Part shown: positions 7,813 to 16,070 of the stretch, piece after piece | Layout: each line of letters begins with the position of its first letter | Position numbering within the stretch: the stretch's first letter is position 1 | Source of the DNA: Bacteroidales bacterium H4 | GTDB lineage: Bacteria > Bacteroidota > Bacteroidia > Bacteroidales > Muribaculaceae | DNA: 56,834 bases | Assembly: GCA_001701165.1 (NCBI GenBank) | Contig: DAAP01000007.1 | Location: forward strand, 1 to 56,834 | Reading direction: 5' to 3' | Position numbers and translations under genes: made by a program | Notes under the pieces: generated by a model | Database searches by the model: none | Told to the model about the DNA's origin: nothing | The model's input: the letters and a program-made list of their open reading frames with translations, nothing else

Positions 7813-7845
7813 AATCACATTGTTCCAACCTAAGCGCCTAAAACA

Positions 7846-10800
7846 ATGAAAATACAACGAACCTTCGATAATGGCTCCGGCCGTTTTTTAATCACCTTAA
7901 TATCAATGGTTTTTACCGTAATGTCAATTTCAGCCTCCTCGACATTCGAAAAACCGGACTTCGCCTATCCGCGCGATGTGATACGCGATGCCGATGCCGC
8001 TTTGGCTCAGGCCGTCAAAGCCGGCGACGCCCCCGTGCAGCTGTTGGCTTTGATGCAAAAGACCAAAGCCGCCGAATCCATAGACGCCGATTCGCTCAAG
8101 ACTTCCATAGCCGAAGTCCTGCGATACGGCGCACGCCTGAAAACACCCGACGCCAAGGCCATGTTCAACCTCTATGCCGCCGAACTTTACAACAAATATC
8201 GGATGGACTACCGTTGGAACATGAGCGGACGCACCCTCCCCGAAGGGCCGCGTCCCGCCGACATCGCCGAATGGGACAGAGATGCCTTTACGCAAGTAGT
8301 GGATTCGCTGCTCGCCGAGGCATGGAAAGTCGCCGACGACACCTCCTTGGAGCAGTGGTCCAAAGCCGTCAAGGCCGACCGCCTCACGCGCACATACTAC
8401 CCCGCAGTATGCGATTTTGTCGCATCCAAGATATTAGAAGGCGACCTGATACATTCGCCTTCGCTGACCACCAAAGTCCGCGAACAAGTCCTTGCCAAAC
8501 ACCCCGAAGGCTCCGCCCCGTGGATGATGTGGAAGGCCAAGATTGAGAAGCTCTCCGTCACCGACTATCAGAAGATGCCCAAGGCCATGCTCGACCTTTG
8601 GAACAAGTATAAGGCCAATCCCAACAGCGAAATCATAGCCTACACCATACTGACCACCGGAATCAAAATCTCCGCCATCCTCGGAGAAAAAGAGTATCTT
8701 GCCATGCTCCAAGACCTCGCTCAAGGCGTACAGGGCACGTGGGTCGAGCCTTACACCACGAACGCTATCGCCGACTTCACCAAGCCGAGCATCTCGATAC
8801 ATCCCATACAGAAAGTCGGCATAGTCGGCCAAGACATCATCCTGAAATACACCGTTCGAAATGTCAAGACCATCGAACTGCGATTCTACAAATACAACGG
8901 ATACCGCATCAGCCATAAGGTGAAGCCTGTCAAGACCGTTGCCTTAAACCCTAATGACTCCGACCCCACGGTGGAAGTTAAGGACAGCGTAGCAGTGCAA
9001 TTGCCCGTGGGCCGCTACAGCTACACTGTCACACTTAACGGCAAAAAATTAGATGCTGATGGCGATATCACAGTCATTGAGTACCTCCCGGCGGTTACAA
9101 CCAATGACAGCGGGACTTTCGTCACAATGGTCGAAGCCGCTTCGGGCAAGCCCGTCCAAGGCCTCGAATTACTCGTGGACAAAGGCACTAAAAAGAATCG
9201 ATATACCTCGCCGGGCCGCACCGACGCCAACGGAACGGTGAAAATGCCCCGGTCCATAAGCGGAAACCTCTGCTACCGAACATCCGCAGGCATAGTTGAT
9301 TGCAATCAGCGCATATACGTGCGTCCCGAGCGGCGGTACGACCAAAGCCCCCGCACCATGACCGTCTCCACCGACCTGTCCACCTATCGTCCCGGACAGC
9401 AAGTGCGCTGGCTCACGGTAGTGGCCGATACGGTCAAGGCTCTGCCCGGCGTCAAAGTCTCCACCGAATTGCACTCTGACACGGAGACCTTGGCCGAGGC
9501 CACGGCCATCACCGACGAATACGGACGCGCCACAGGCACTTTCACCATCCCCGAGGACACGCGTATGGGTAGGCACAGCATATATGTTCGGTGCGACAAC
9601 GCCTCGGACGTCGCGCCCTTCACCGTCGGCGACTTCAGCCTTCCGCAGGCACGACTGGACTCGCTGACAGCCATACCGGACTACGCATCCAATTCGGCTG
9701 TGATACGCGGCCTGGCTTCCACCTATGCCGGCCTGCCCATAGCCGGTGCCACCGTGACATTCAAGGACGAGGATGACGACGAAATATGCGACACCGTGAC
9801 CACCGGCGCCGACGGACGCTTCGAGTTGCGTCTGGACAGTATTAATGGTACGCAAGACTCTCTGTCTTATTATATTAACAAGACTGACGCCTACGACCGA
9901 TGCATCGGCGGTACCATCACGCTGACCACGCCCACGGGTACGACTATCAGCGAGAACTTCAGCTTTGACGCCATATTTCCCAACAAAATTGATTTCGAGA
10001 TTTGGCAAGACGGCAAGAAAACCGACCGCATTGATGCCACCAAGCCCGTGGCGGTGAAAGTCAAGATGACCGCCCCCGATAAGACCGAAATCAAGGACGC
10101 CGCCATCACTTGGGTCTTAAGGTCGGAGGAAAACGATGAGGTTTACAGCGAAACGGAAAACGCGTATGACAGCGATGTCCGTCGCATAGTGCGCCGTGGC
10201 ACTGCCACAACAGGCGAACAAACGTTGGACTTCTCCAAGATTGACCCCGGAGCATACACTTTGGAAATTTGTCCACAAGACTCTACTGCGGCAAAAGCCG
10301 AGACTAACCTATATGTCTACGACACCAAGGTCAACGTCACGCCCGACGGTGAAATGATATGGACGCCTGACACTCGCCTCGATGACGGCATCCTGACATT
10401 AGGCGTAAACGGCAATAAGGACATCCACGTATTTTTCGCCGCCGAAAAAGGCACGCCCGTCATCCGCCAATTCAAGGGAGGATGGCACCGCGTCAACCTC
10501 TACAACATTCTCGGCGATGATGCTTCGGGAGTGGTGTACATCGTAGGCATACGCGATGGGAAAAACTGCCAAGAAACAGTGACTTTGGGCGCCAAGCCCG
10601 AGAAGCCGAAGATGCGCATCATCACCGAGACCTTCCGCGACAAAGTTACAGCCGGAGCCCATGAGCAATGGCGACTGCGCACCGTTGATGCCGACGGCCG
10701 CGGTGTGCCCGCCGCCCTGGCCCTGAATATGTACGATACGCGTATCCTGACATTCTATTCGATGAACACCCTGCGCCCGGCTTTGGCCGACTACGGATAC

Positions 10801-13209
10801 AGACGCGACCTGGACATCGATTGGCCGTATTATCGTGTGAGCGGATTTAGCACCTCCATCTACCCCGAATTATCGGACGTTCTCACCCTCGATTTGCCGA
10901 TATGGGTATATGACACACCTCGCTTTATTCCCCGTGGCGTAGGCAACAGAATGTACGGCAACAGAATGTACAAGGCAAGCAAGAGAGAGAATAGTTTGGA
11001 AGAAGAAGAGTGCTACGAGTTGGCCGGAGACATGGCCGGTGTCCAAATGGCGAATGCTGCGGAAGCTCCCGCTCTTCTTGATCAAATTGTAGTTGCATAC
11101 GGAATAGACAGCCGCGCGGCCGAGACTCCGCGTGAAAGCGTCCTGTCGCAAGTCGAGTTCCGTAAGGACGACGTCTTGAATGCCCTGTGGCTGCCGACCC
11201 TGACGACAGACCGTGATGGATACGCCGATGTGAAGGTGGACATCCCGGCCACGCCCTCGACATGGCATTTCACGGCCACGGCGTGGACCACGGACATGCG
11301 CACCGCCTCGATAAAGCAGACTGTCACCTCCATCAAGCCGCTGATAGTCAAGGCTGTCGTTCCGCAATTCATCCGTCGCGGCGACCGCGCCGAATTCCTC
11401 TCCAATATCACCAACAACACCGAAGCCCCTGCGTGCATCTCCGCCGTGGCCGAAGTCTTTGACGTCAAAACCGACTCGGTATTGGATTCACGGAAATTCG
11501 AACTCGATTTGGCCGCCGGAGCCTCGGGCATCATCTCTATGGAAATATCTCCGCGTCTGACGCTCGCCGAAGCCGACAGCTTAGGCTTCCGTGTACGCGC
11601 CGCCAATGACGTCTCGGGCGACGGCGAGCAATATGCCATACCGCTGCTGGCATCGAGTGCACGCGTCACGGACAGTCGCAACTTCTATCTCGGTGCCGCC
11701 GACAGCATCCTATCGCTCGAGCTCCCGGCCATCGAAGGCAGCGATGCGGTACGCTCGCTACACTTCACCGCCAATCCCATGTGGAGCGTCGTCGAAGCAT
11801 TGCCTTCCATCACCGAAATGCCTTCATCCACGGCCATTTGCGCCGCCAACGCCTATTTCGGCACCGTCATCGCCCTGAGCCTGCACAAGGCTCATCCCGA
11901 GCTGGACATCCCCGTGGACGTCAAGCAGGCACGCGATATACGCCGCCAAGCCGTCAAGGTCCTCGCCGACCTCCAACGTCATGACGGCGGACTATCTTGG
12001 GGCAAATGGTGCAGCGAATCGTCACTCTGGGCCACGCTCTTCGTCCTGGACCGCATAGCCACACTGCGTATGGCCGGGTACGACACCGCAGACATCGATG
12101 CCCTGTGCACTGAAGCGCTCCGCTATGCGGACGAACGTGTCGAGGCGCCGGACTACACCTACGGCGCACTGCGCCCCGCGTGGGACACTCCCGCGCCGAG
12201 CCTCAACGGCCGTCAGGTCATCGACAAAACCGTACAGCATATCATCAAAAATTGGAAGAAATTCTCGGTACACGACAAGGCCGTAGCCGCACTGGTGCTC
12301 CATTACAACGGCAACCGCGCCATGGCCCGTACCATCATCGGCTCGCTTGACCAATTCGGCACACATCGCCCCGGCAAAGGCATGGAATTCCGTAATGTCC
12401 GCGACCTGCTCACCTACGGCAATCTCCTCGAAGCCTACGGCGCCGTCACCGGGCAGTCCGCACAGACCGATGCCATACGCGAATACCTGATTGTACGCCG
12501 CCAAGGCACCGATTGGGGCAACAGCGCCATCACGGCATACACTGTGGACGCCTTCATCAACAGCGGCACTTCATGGGCCTCCGACCCTGTAGCACCATAC
12601 GCCACCTTCGGCGGACGGTCCGTAGCCATATCCGATATGGACGGACGCAAAGGCATAATCGACACCGCCATCACCGACACCGGCGCCGGGACACTGACGC
12701 TGGACAAGCGCTCGAATGTTCCGGCATACGGCGCCGTCACCGATGTATACACCGCTGAGGCTTCCAAGATTAACGCATTCACCGACGGCGAAATTTCCAT
12801 AGACAAGATGCTCACCGTCACCGCCCCCGACGGCAAGACATACGCCATTCGAGACGACACCGAAGTCCCCGTCGGTTCGACAGTCACCGTACGTCTCACC
12901 ATCAAGGCCGACCGACCTTACAGCTGTATCACCGTAGCCGACGAGCGTCCTGCCGGCCTCATCCCGCAAGAGCAAGTGTCGCAATACGTGTGGAACAACT
13001 CGCTGGGCGCCTACCGCGAAAGCCGCCCGGATCGCACCAATTTCTACATATATTATATGCCCAAAGGTGTGTACGTCTACGAGTATAAGCTTTATGCCAC
13101 CGTCGCCGGCACTTACACCTCCGGCGTAGCCGTCGTCACCTGCGACCAAGCTCCCGACCTGACCGCCCACAGCGCCGGCTCAACCCTGAAAATCACCGCC
13201 GCCAAATAA
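7846..13209 (+). CDS. Alpha-2-macroglobulin-like protein, no thioester
   Basis: This 1787-residue secreted protein has a signal peptide or anchor at residues 14-30 and an alpha-helical or repeat-like start. An MG2-type domain begins near residue 505 (STDLSTYRPGQQVRWL), and the MG and A2M domains run from about 1095 (DDVLNALWLPTLTTDRDG ... STWHFTATAW). A TED-like alpha-barrel follows from about 1300. Where the thioester motif CGEQ is expected, the sequence reads MPSSTAICAANAY (near residue 1324), so no internal thioester is apparent. The stretch DQIVVAYGID (about residue 1080) resembles the TonB-receptor plug consensus, so this segment may be a plug-like or linker insertion. Such proteins are thought to trap proteases in the periplasm or to mature surface components. 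A 15-bp in-frame duplication (GNRMY twice) lies at 10942-10971. Confidence 0.85.
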   Translation: MKIQRTFDNGSGRFLITLISMVFTVMSISASSTFEKPDFAYPRDVIRDADAALAQAVKAGDAPVQLLALMQKTKAAESIDADSLKTSIAEVLRYGARLKTPDAKAMFNLYAAELYNKYRMDYRWNMSGRTLPEGPRPADIAEWDRDAFTQVVDSLLAEAWKVADDTSLEQWSKAVKADRLTRTYYPAVCDFVASKILEGDLIHSPSLTTKVREQVLAKHPEGSAPWMMWKAKIEKLSVTDYQKMPKAMLDLWNKYKANPNSEIIAYTILTTGIKISAILGEKEYLAMLQDLAQGVQGTWVEPYTTNAIADFTKPSISIHPIQKVGIVGQDIILKYTVRNVKTIELRFYKYNGYRISHKVKPVKTVALNPNDSDPTVEVKDSVAVQLPVGRYSYTVTLNGKKLDADGDITVIEYLPAVTTNDSGTFVTMVEAASGKPVQGLELLVDKGTKKNRYTSPGRTDANGTVKMPRSISGNLCYRTSAGIVDCNQRIYVRPERRYDQSPRTMTVSTDLSTYRPGQQVRWLTVVADTVKALPGVKVSTELHSDTETLAEATAITDEYGRATGTFTIPEDTRMGRHSIYVRCDNASDVAPFTVGDFSLPQARLDSLTAIPDYASNSAVIRGLASTYAGLPIAGATVTFKDEDDDEICDTVTTGADGRFELRLDSINGTQDSLSYYINKTDAYDRCIGGTITLTTPTGTTISENFSFDAIFPNKIDFEIWQDGKKTDRIDATKPVAVKVKMTAPDKTEIKDAAITWVLRSEENDEVYSETENAYDSDVRRIVRRGTATTGEQTLDFSKIDPGAYTLEICPQDSTAAKAETNLYVYDTKVNVTPDGEMIWTPDTRLDDGILTLGVNGNKDIHVFFAAEKGTPVIRQFKGGWHRVNLYNILGDDASGVVYIVGIRDGKNCQETVTLGAKPEKPKMRIITETFRDKVTAGAHEQWRLRTVDADGRGVPAALALNMYDTRILTFYSMNTLRPALADYGYRRDLDIDWPYYRVSGFSTSIYPELSDVLTLDLPIWVYDTPRFIPRGVGNRMYGNRMYKASKRENSLEEEECYELAGDMAGVQMANAAEAPALLDQIVVAYGIDSRAAETPRESVLSQVEFRKDDVLNALWLPTLTTDRDGYADVKVDIPATPSTWHFTATAWTTDMRTASIKQTVTSIKPLIVKAVVPQFIRRGDRAEFLSNITNNTEAPACISAVAEVFDVKTDSVLDSRKFELDLAAGASGIISMEISPRLTLAEADSLGFRVRAANDVSGDGEQYAIPLLASSARVTDSRNFYLGAADSILSLELPAIEGSDAVRSLHFTANPMWSVVEALPSITEMPSSTAICAANAYFGTVIALSLHKAHPELDIPVDVKQARDIRRQAVKVLADLQRHDGGLSWGKWCSESSLWATLFVLDRIATLRMAGYDTADIDALCTEALRYADERVEAPDYTYGALRPAWDTPAPSLNGRQVIDKTVQHIIKNWKKFSVHDKAVAALVLHYNGNRAMARTIIGSLDQFGTHRPGKGMEFRNVRDLLTYGNLLEAYGAVTGQSAQTDAIREYLIVRRQGTDWGNSAITAYTVDAFINSGTSWASDPVAPYATFGGRSVAISDMDGRKGIIDTAITDTGAGTLTLDKRSNVPAYGAVTDVYTAEASKINAFTDGEISIDKMLTVTAPDGKTYAIRDDTEVPVGSTVTVRLTIKADRPYSCITVADERPAGLIPQEQVSQYVWNNSLGAYRESRPDRTNFYIYYMPKGVYVYEYKLYATVAGTYTSGVAVVTCDQAPDLTAHSAGSTLKITAAK

Positions 13210-13262
13210 TGTCGACTGTGGAATTGGGCTGCGGACTGTGGACTGTGGACTGTGGGCTGCGC
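13209..13262. repeat. 7-bp GGACTGT-type tandem repeats
   Basis: After the macroglobulin stop, GTCGACTGTGGAATTGG leads into GGACTGT repeated about three times. The word resembles the 7-bp family seen at 651-703 and 15940-15967. Confidence 0.65.
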
Positions 13263-13362
13263 ATTCTTTTATCCGAGGGCTTTAGCCCGGCGCGTCATTC
13301 TTCCCTAATGTCCTTAAGGTCCCCACAGCCCCCACAGCCGCAATGACCATACCCTAAGATAC

Positions 13363-13402
13363 AGACAGGGCGGACGCTTTTTCTACGGCGTCCGCCCTGT
13401 CT
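13363..13402. terminator. Strong bidirectional hairpin terminator
   Basis: A perfect 15-bp stem (AGACAGGGCGGACGC with its complement) is separated by a 10-nt loop rich in T. It lies between the convergent macroglobulin and HIRAN genes and can serve both; the plus-strand side is followed by TATGTTTT. Confidence 0.85.
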
Positions 13403-13444
13403 ATGTTTTAAGGTTCTTAGGGCCTTAGATTTTGATAGAGCTTC

Positions 13445-13876
13445 TTATCTGTCGGCGCGGGGATTGCGCTTGATTTTGATGGTGACGCGGAGCTGCTGCT
13501 CGGGATGGGCCTCGGGGTCTATCTTGCAGATGCGACATTCGAAAATATCGCCCCAGCCCATATCGAAGAAGCCGGACAATTGCGTGTTGTGGCAGCGCGG
13601 CACGTAGCCTATCAGGTATTCTTCGCAGTCGTCATTGTTCTCAAGACGTTCCTGATACATCAGTGGATTGTTGTGATGTCCAAGATATTCCATGTCCTCT
13701 TGCGGTCCTTCGTCGCGATAGACGATAGCGATGGCTTCGGGGTCGTAGCGGTTGTCTGCTTCGCGTACCAGATGAAGTTTTGTCCCGATTTTCAGTTTGT
13801 CCCACACTTCGTCGGCATCGTGATATATGCGTCCGGCCACGTGGCAGTCCATGTAATAGAGTTTCTTTTTTTCCAT
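13445..13876 (-). CDS. HIRAN-domain protein
   Basis: This is a small 143-residue cytosolic protein. HVAGRIYHDADEVWDKL, then GTKLHLVREADNRYDPEAIAIVY and EYLIGYVPR near residue 90, are the hallmark sequence of the HIRAN domain. That domain binds damaged DNA or stalled forks, or stands alone in bacteria with unknown targets. Here it makes up nearly the whole protein, with no helicase or nuclease attached. CAAAATTA at 13908-13915 is TAATTTTG on the coding strand, a -7 box about 31 bp before the ATG, but without a clear -33 element. Confidence 0.9.
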   Translation of the reverse strand: MEKKKLYYMDCHVAGRIYHDADEVWDKLKIGTKLHLVREADNRYDPEAIAIVYRDEGPQEDMEYLGHHNNPLMYQERLENNDDCEEYLIGYVPRCHNTQLSGFFDMGWGDIFECRICKIDPEAHPEQQLRVTIKIKRNPRADR

Positions 13877-13907
13877 GACGTATTGTTGTTCCTTTTGTTT
13901 GACGGTA

Positions 13908-13915
13908 CAAAATTA
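13908..13915 (-). promoter_or_regulatory. TAATTTTG -7 box of the HIRAN gene
   Basis: It matches TAnnTTTG on the minus strand and lies 31 bp before the HIRAN start. I did not find a TTTG at the usual distance. Confidence 0.5.
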
Positions 13916-14028
13916 CCGTGACATTGACCCAAAACGTGGTACAATCAAAAAAACAAGGAAAAAAATACGACTAATGGCGTGTGATGCACCATATCGGCGA
14001 CAAAAACTATGGACAAGAGTGTCGCGTG

Positions 14029-14937
14029 TCAGTCAGGCCTTCGGTGTACGGCGGCGCGGTGTCGGGCCTCGATGTCCTCGGCAAGTGCCTGCGGCGCAAG
14101 TACATGCAGCCATTCGCCCTGTGAAAGCAGGTAGGCCTTGAAATCGGTAGTGGGGCGCAGCCGTATTTCGTAGTCGGTATAGTCATCGCCGCTGCCAACG
14201 ATGGTCTGCGTCGGATGTATGGGCAGGTCGCGCACGTAGTAACGCTCTTTGCCATAAGCGCGTATGGTCACGTGTTCCATCGGAATGGCCGGGTCGTAAT
14301 ATATGCCGTAGAAGTCCTTGAAAAACTCCGAGGCGCTAAAATCTTCGGGCATAACAAAAGTTTTAGGCAAAACTTCGAGCCGGCAAATGCGGTCAAAAGA
14401 TAGTATGCGGAAGTCGTCTTTGAGCGGAAAGCGCACAAGTACATACCACCGGCGGTTGTACAACTTGACACAATACGGCTCGACTTCGTAATGCAAGATT
14501 TCTTCCGACTGGTATTTGTGGTATTCGATGCCAATCATACGCGAAGTCTTCATCGCCTCGATGGCACATCGCAGAGTTTCGCCCTCCGAAGGCACCGGCT
14601 CGAGAAGTATGCGGTCGTGTACCGCTCGGTTTTCGGCAATGATATTATTCAGAGACAGAGTGTTAGCCATCCAACTCAGGACCGAATTTCGGTCCGGGAC
14701 TCTAAGGTCGGCGATGCTGTAGCGGCAGCTGTTCGAGCGGTCGCAGACGATGCGGATGCCGAAGATGTCTTCGATTTCGTCGCGGTGGCGATTGAAGGAC
14801 GTGCGAGCCATCGAAATTCCTTCGTATAGGGACGAGTATTCCCAGCGGTCGCGTATTTCGTCAAAAGTCAGCGGTCCGAAGCGGTATACCGTCTCGACAA
14901 GCCATACATAGGTCTTGAAAAGCTGCTTGTGTCGCAT
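14029..14937 (-). CDS. WYL-domain transcriptional regulator
   Basis: The protein has 302 residues. The N-terminal region (residues 1-60; TFDEIRDRW ... ARTSFNRHRDEIEDIFGI) is a winged helix-turn-helix. The middle (about 130-230; IGIEYHKYQSEEILHYEVEPYCVKLYNRRWYVL) contains the WYL-type SH3-like fold, with the RRWYVL strand. Such regulators respond to nucleic acid or nucleotide ligands, often in defence or DNA-damage contexts. No target site is visible, and the adjacent HIRAN gene on the same strand is only a possible partner. Confidence 0.9.
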   Translation of the reverse strand: MRHKQLFKTYVWLVETVYRFGPLTFDEIRDRWEYSSLYEGISMARTSFNRHRDEIEDIFGIRIVCDRSNSCRYSIADLRVPDRNSVLSWMANTLSLNNIIAENRAVHDRILLEPVPSEGETLRCAIEAMKTSRMIGIEYHKYQSEEILHYEVEPYCVKLYNRRWYVLVRFPLKDDFRILSFDRICRLEVLPKTFVMPEDFSASEFFKDFYGIYYDPAIPMEHVTIRAYGKERYYVRDLPIHPTQTIVGSGDDYTDYEIRLRPTTDFKAYLLSQGEWLHVLAPQALAEDIEARHRAAVHRRPD

Positions 14938-14952
14938 AATCTTATCTTTTTA

Positions 14953-15024
14953 GGGGCCTTAGGGTCCTTAGGGACTTTAAGGTCTTTAGGGTCCTTAGGG
15001 ACTTTAGGGACTTTAGGGACTTTT
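14953..15024. repeat. 9-bp tandem array (type A), 8 units
   Basis: Eight consecutive 9-mers such as GGGTCCTTA, GGGACTTTA and AGGTCTTTA. The array contains the stop codon of miaA and reaches the start of the WYL gene side. Confidence 0.9.
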
Positions 15025-15975
15025 GGGTTGCGGGAACTCTTGTAGCAGGGCTTCGACGCGGGCGATGAAGTCTTCATCGGGGATGTCCCATGGTATGGGA
15101 TGGAGGGTGAAGCCGCGGCGCTCCATGCCTCGGAACCACGTCATTTGGCGCTTGGCAAATTGGTGTATGGCCGTCTCGAGCGATTGCACCATCTCGGCAT
15201 ACTTCATTTGTCCGGTGATGTATAGCGTTACGTATCGATATTCGAGACCGTAAGCCAGCAGCGTCTCCGGGTCGACGCCTCGGTCCAGCAGGGCGCGCAC
15301 TTCTTCGACCATGCCGTCGTCCAGGCGCGTGCGCAGTCGCTCGGAGATGCGGCGACGGCGGCTTTCGCGGTCGATGTCCATCAGGATTATCAGCGCCTCG
15401 GGGCGTCGGGAGGCATCGACACGCGCGGCCTGTGCCGCTTCGGGGTGTTCGAGGTAATAGGTCTCGATTTCGATGGCGCGTATGGCGCGTGCCACGGTGT
15501 CTACGTCGGTGGTGTTGTGCATGGTTTTCATCGACGCCAGCCGCTCGGTCAGTTGGGACAGGGTGCAGCCGCTCAGGCTGTCGCGCAGAGCCGCATTGAC
15601 GGGTACTTCGGGCAGCCGCAGGCCGCTGAGTACCGCCTCGAGGTACATTCCCGTGCCTCCGCATAGTATGGCATTGCGGCCGCGACGCCGTATGTCGGCG
15701 TAGGCCGCATCATAGTCTTGCAGATAGCGGTAGAGATTGTATTTTTCGCCGGCATCGGCGATGTCTATCAGGTGATATGGCGTATCGCCGTATTCGTCAA
15801 GGTCTTTGCCCGTGCCGATGTCCATATTGCGGTACACCTGTCGCGAATCGGCGCTGATGATTTCGGCGTCGAGATGCCGTGCAAGTGCCACGGCGCGGCG
15901 TGTCTTGCCGCAGGCTGTCGGCCCGGTGATGCAGAGATAATGTGGAATGTGGAATGTGGAATGTGGAATGGGCAT
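15013..15975 (-). CDS. miaA: tRNA dimethylallyltransferase
   Basis: MiaA adds a dimethylallyl group to A37 of tRNAs that read U-starting codons. The 320-residue protein has Walker A (GPTACGKT, residues 18-25), ISADSRQVYRNMDIGTGK (DMAPP and tRNA binding), GGTGMYLEA, and a later KRQMTWFRG motif near residue 275; all are family signatures. The first 13 residues (MPIPHSTFHIPHY) come from the 7-bp GTGGAAT array at 15940-15967, and the last codons and stop lie in a 9-bp array. The ends of this gene are therefore repeat-encoded. Confidence 0.95.
   Translation of the reverse strand: MPIPHSTFHIPHYLCITGPTACGKTRRAVALARHLDAEIISADSRQVYRNMDIGTGKDLDEYGDTPYHLIDIADAGEKYNLYRYLQDYDAAYADIRRRGRNAILCGGTGMYLEAVLSGLRLPEVPVNAALRDSLSGCTLSQLTERLASMKTMHNTTDVDTVARAIRAIEIETYYLEHPEAAQAARVDASRRPEALIILMDIDRESRRRRISERLRTRLDDGMVEEVRALLDRGVDPETLLAYGLEYRYVTLYITGQMKYAEMVQSLETAIHQFAKRQMTWFRGMERRGFTLHPIPWDIPDEDFIARVEALLQEFPQPKSP
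15940..15967. repeat. 7-bp tandem repeat (ATGTGGA), four units, inside the miaA start
   Basis: Four ATGTGGA units encode residues 3-12 or so of MiaA. This repeat type also occurs near 1617-1658 and at 45341-45368. Confidence 0.85.
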
Positions 15976-15977
15976 GG

Positions 15978-16031
15978 ACGACTTTAGCGACTTTAAGGAC
16001 CTTAAGGACCTTAAGGACCTTAGTGACTATT
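15978..16031. repeat. 9-bp tandem array (type A) between miaA and S9 peptidase
   Basis: GCGACTTTA, then three exact AGGACCTTA units, then GTGACTATT. This fills the spacer between the two minus-strand genes. Confidence 0.85.
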
Positions 16032-16070
16032 TTCCTCCTTTCTTTTCGGTATTTGTCCTTCGGGAAGGTT

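Noticed and set aside
11780..11860. A thioester motif in the macroglobulin-like protein
   Set aside because: The local sequence MPSSTAICAANAY lacks the Gly-Glu-Gln needed for the bond.
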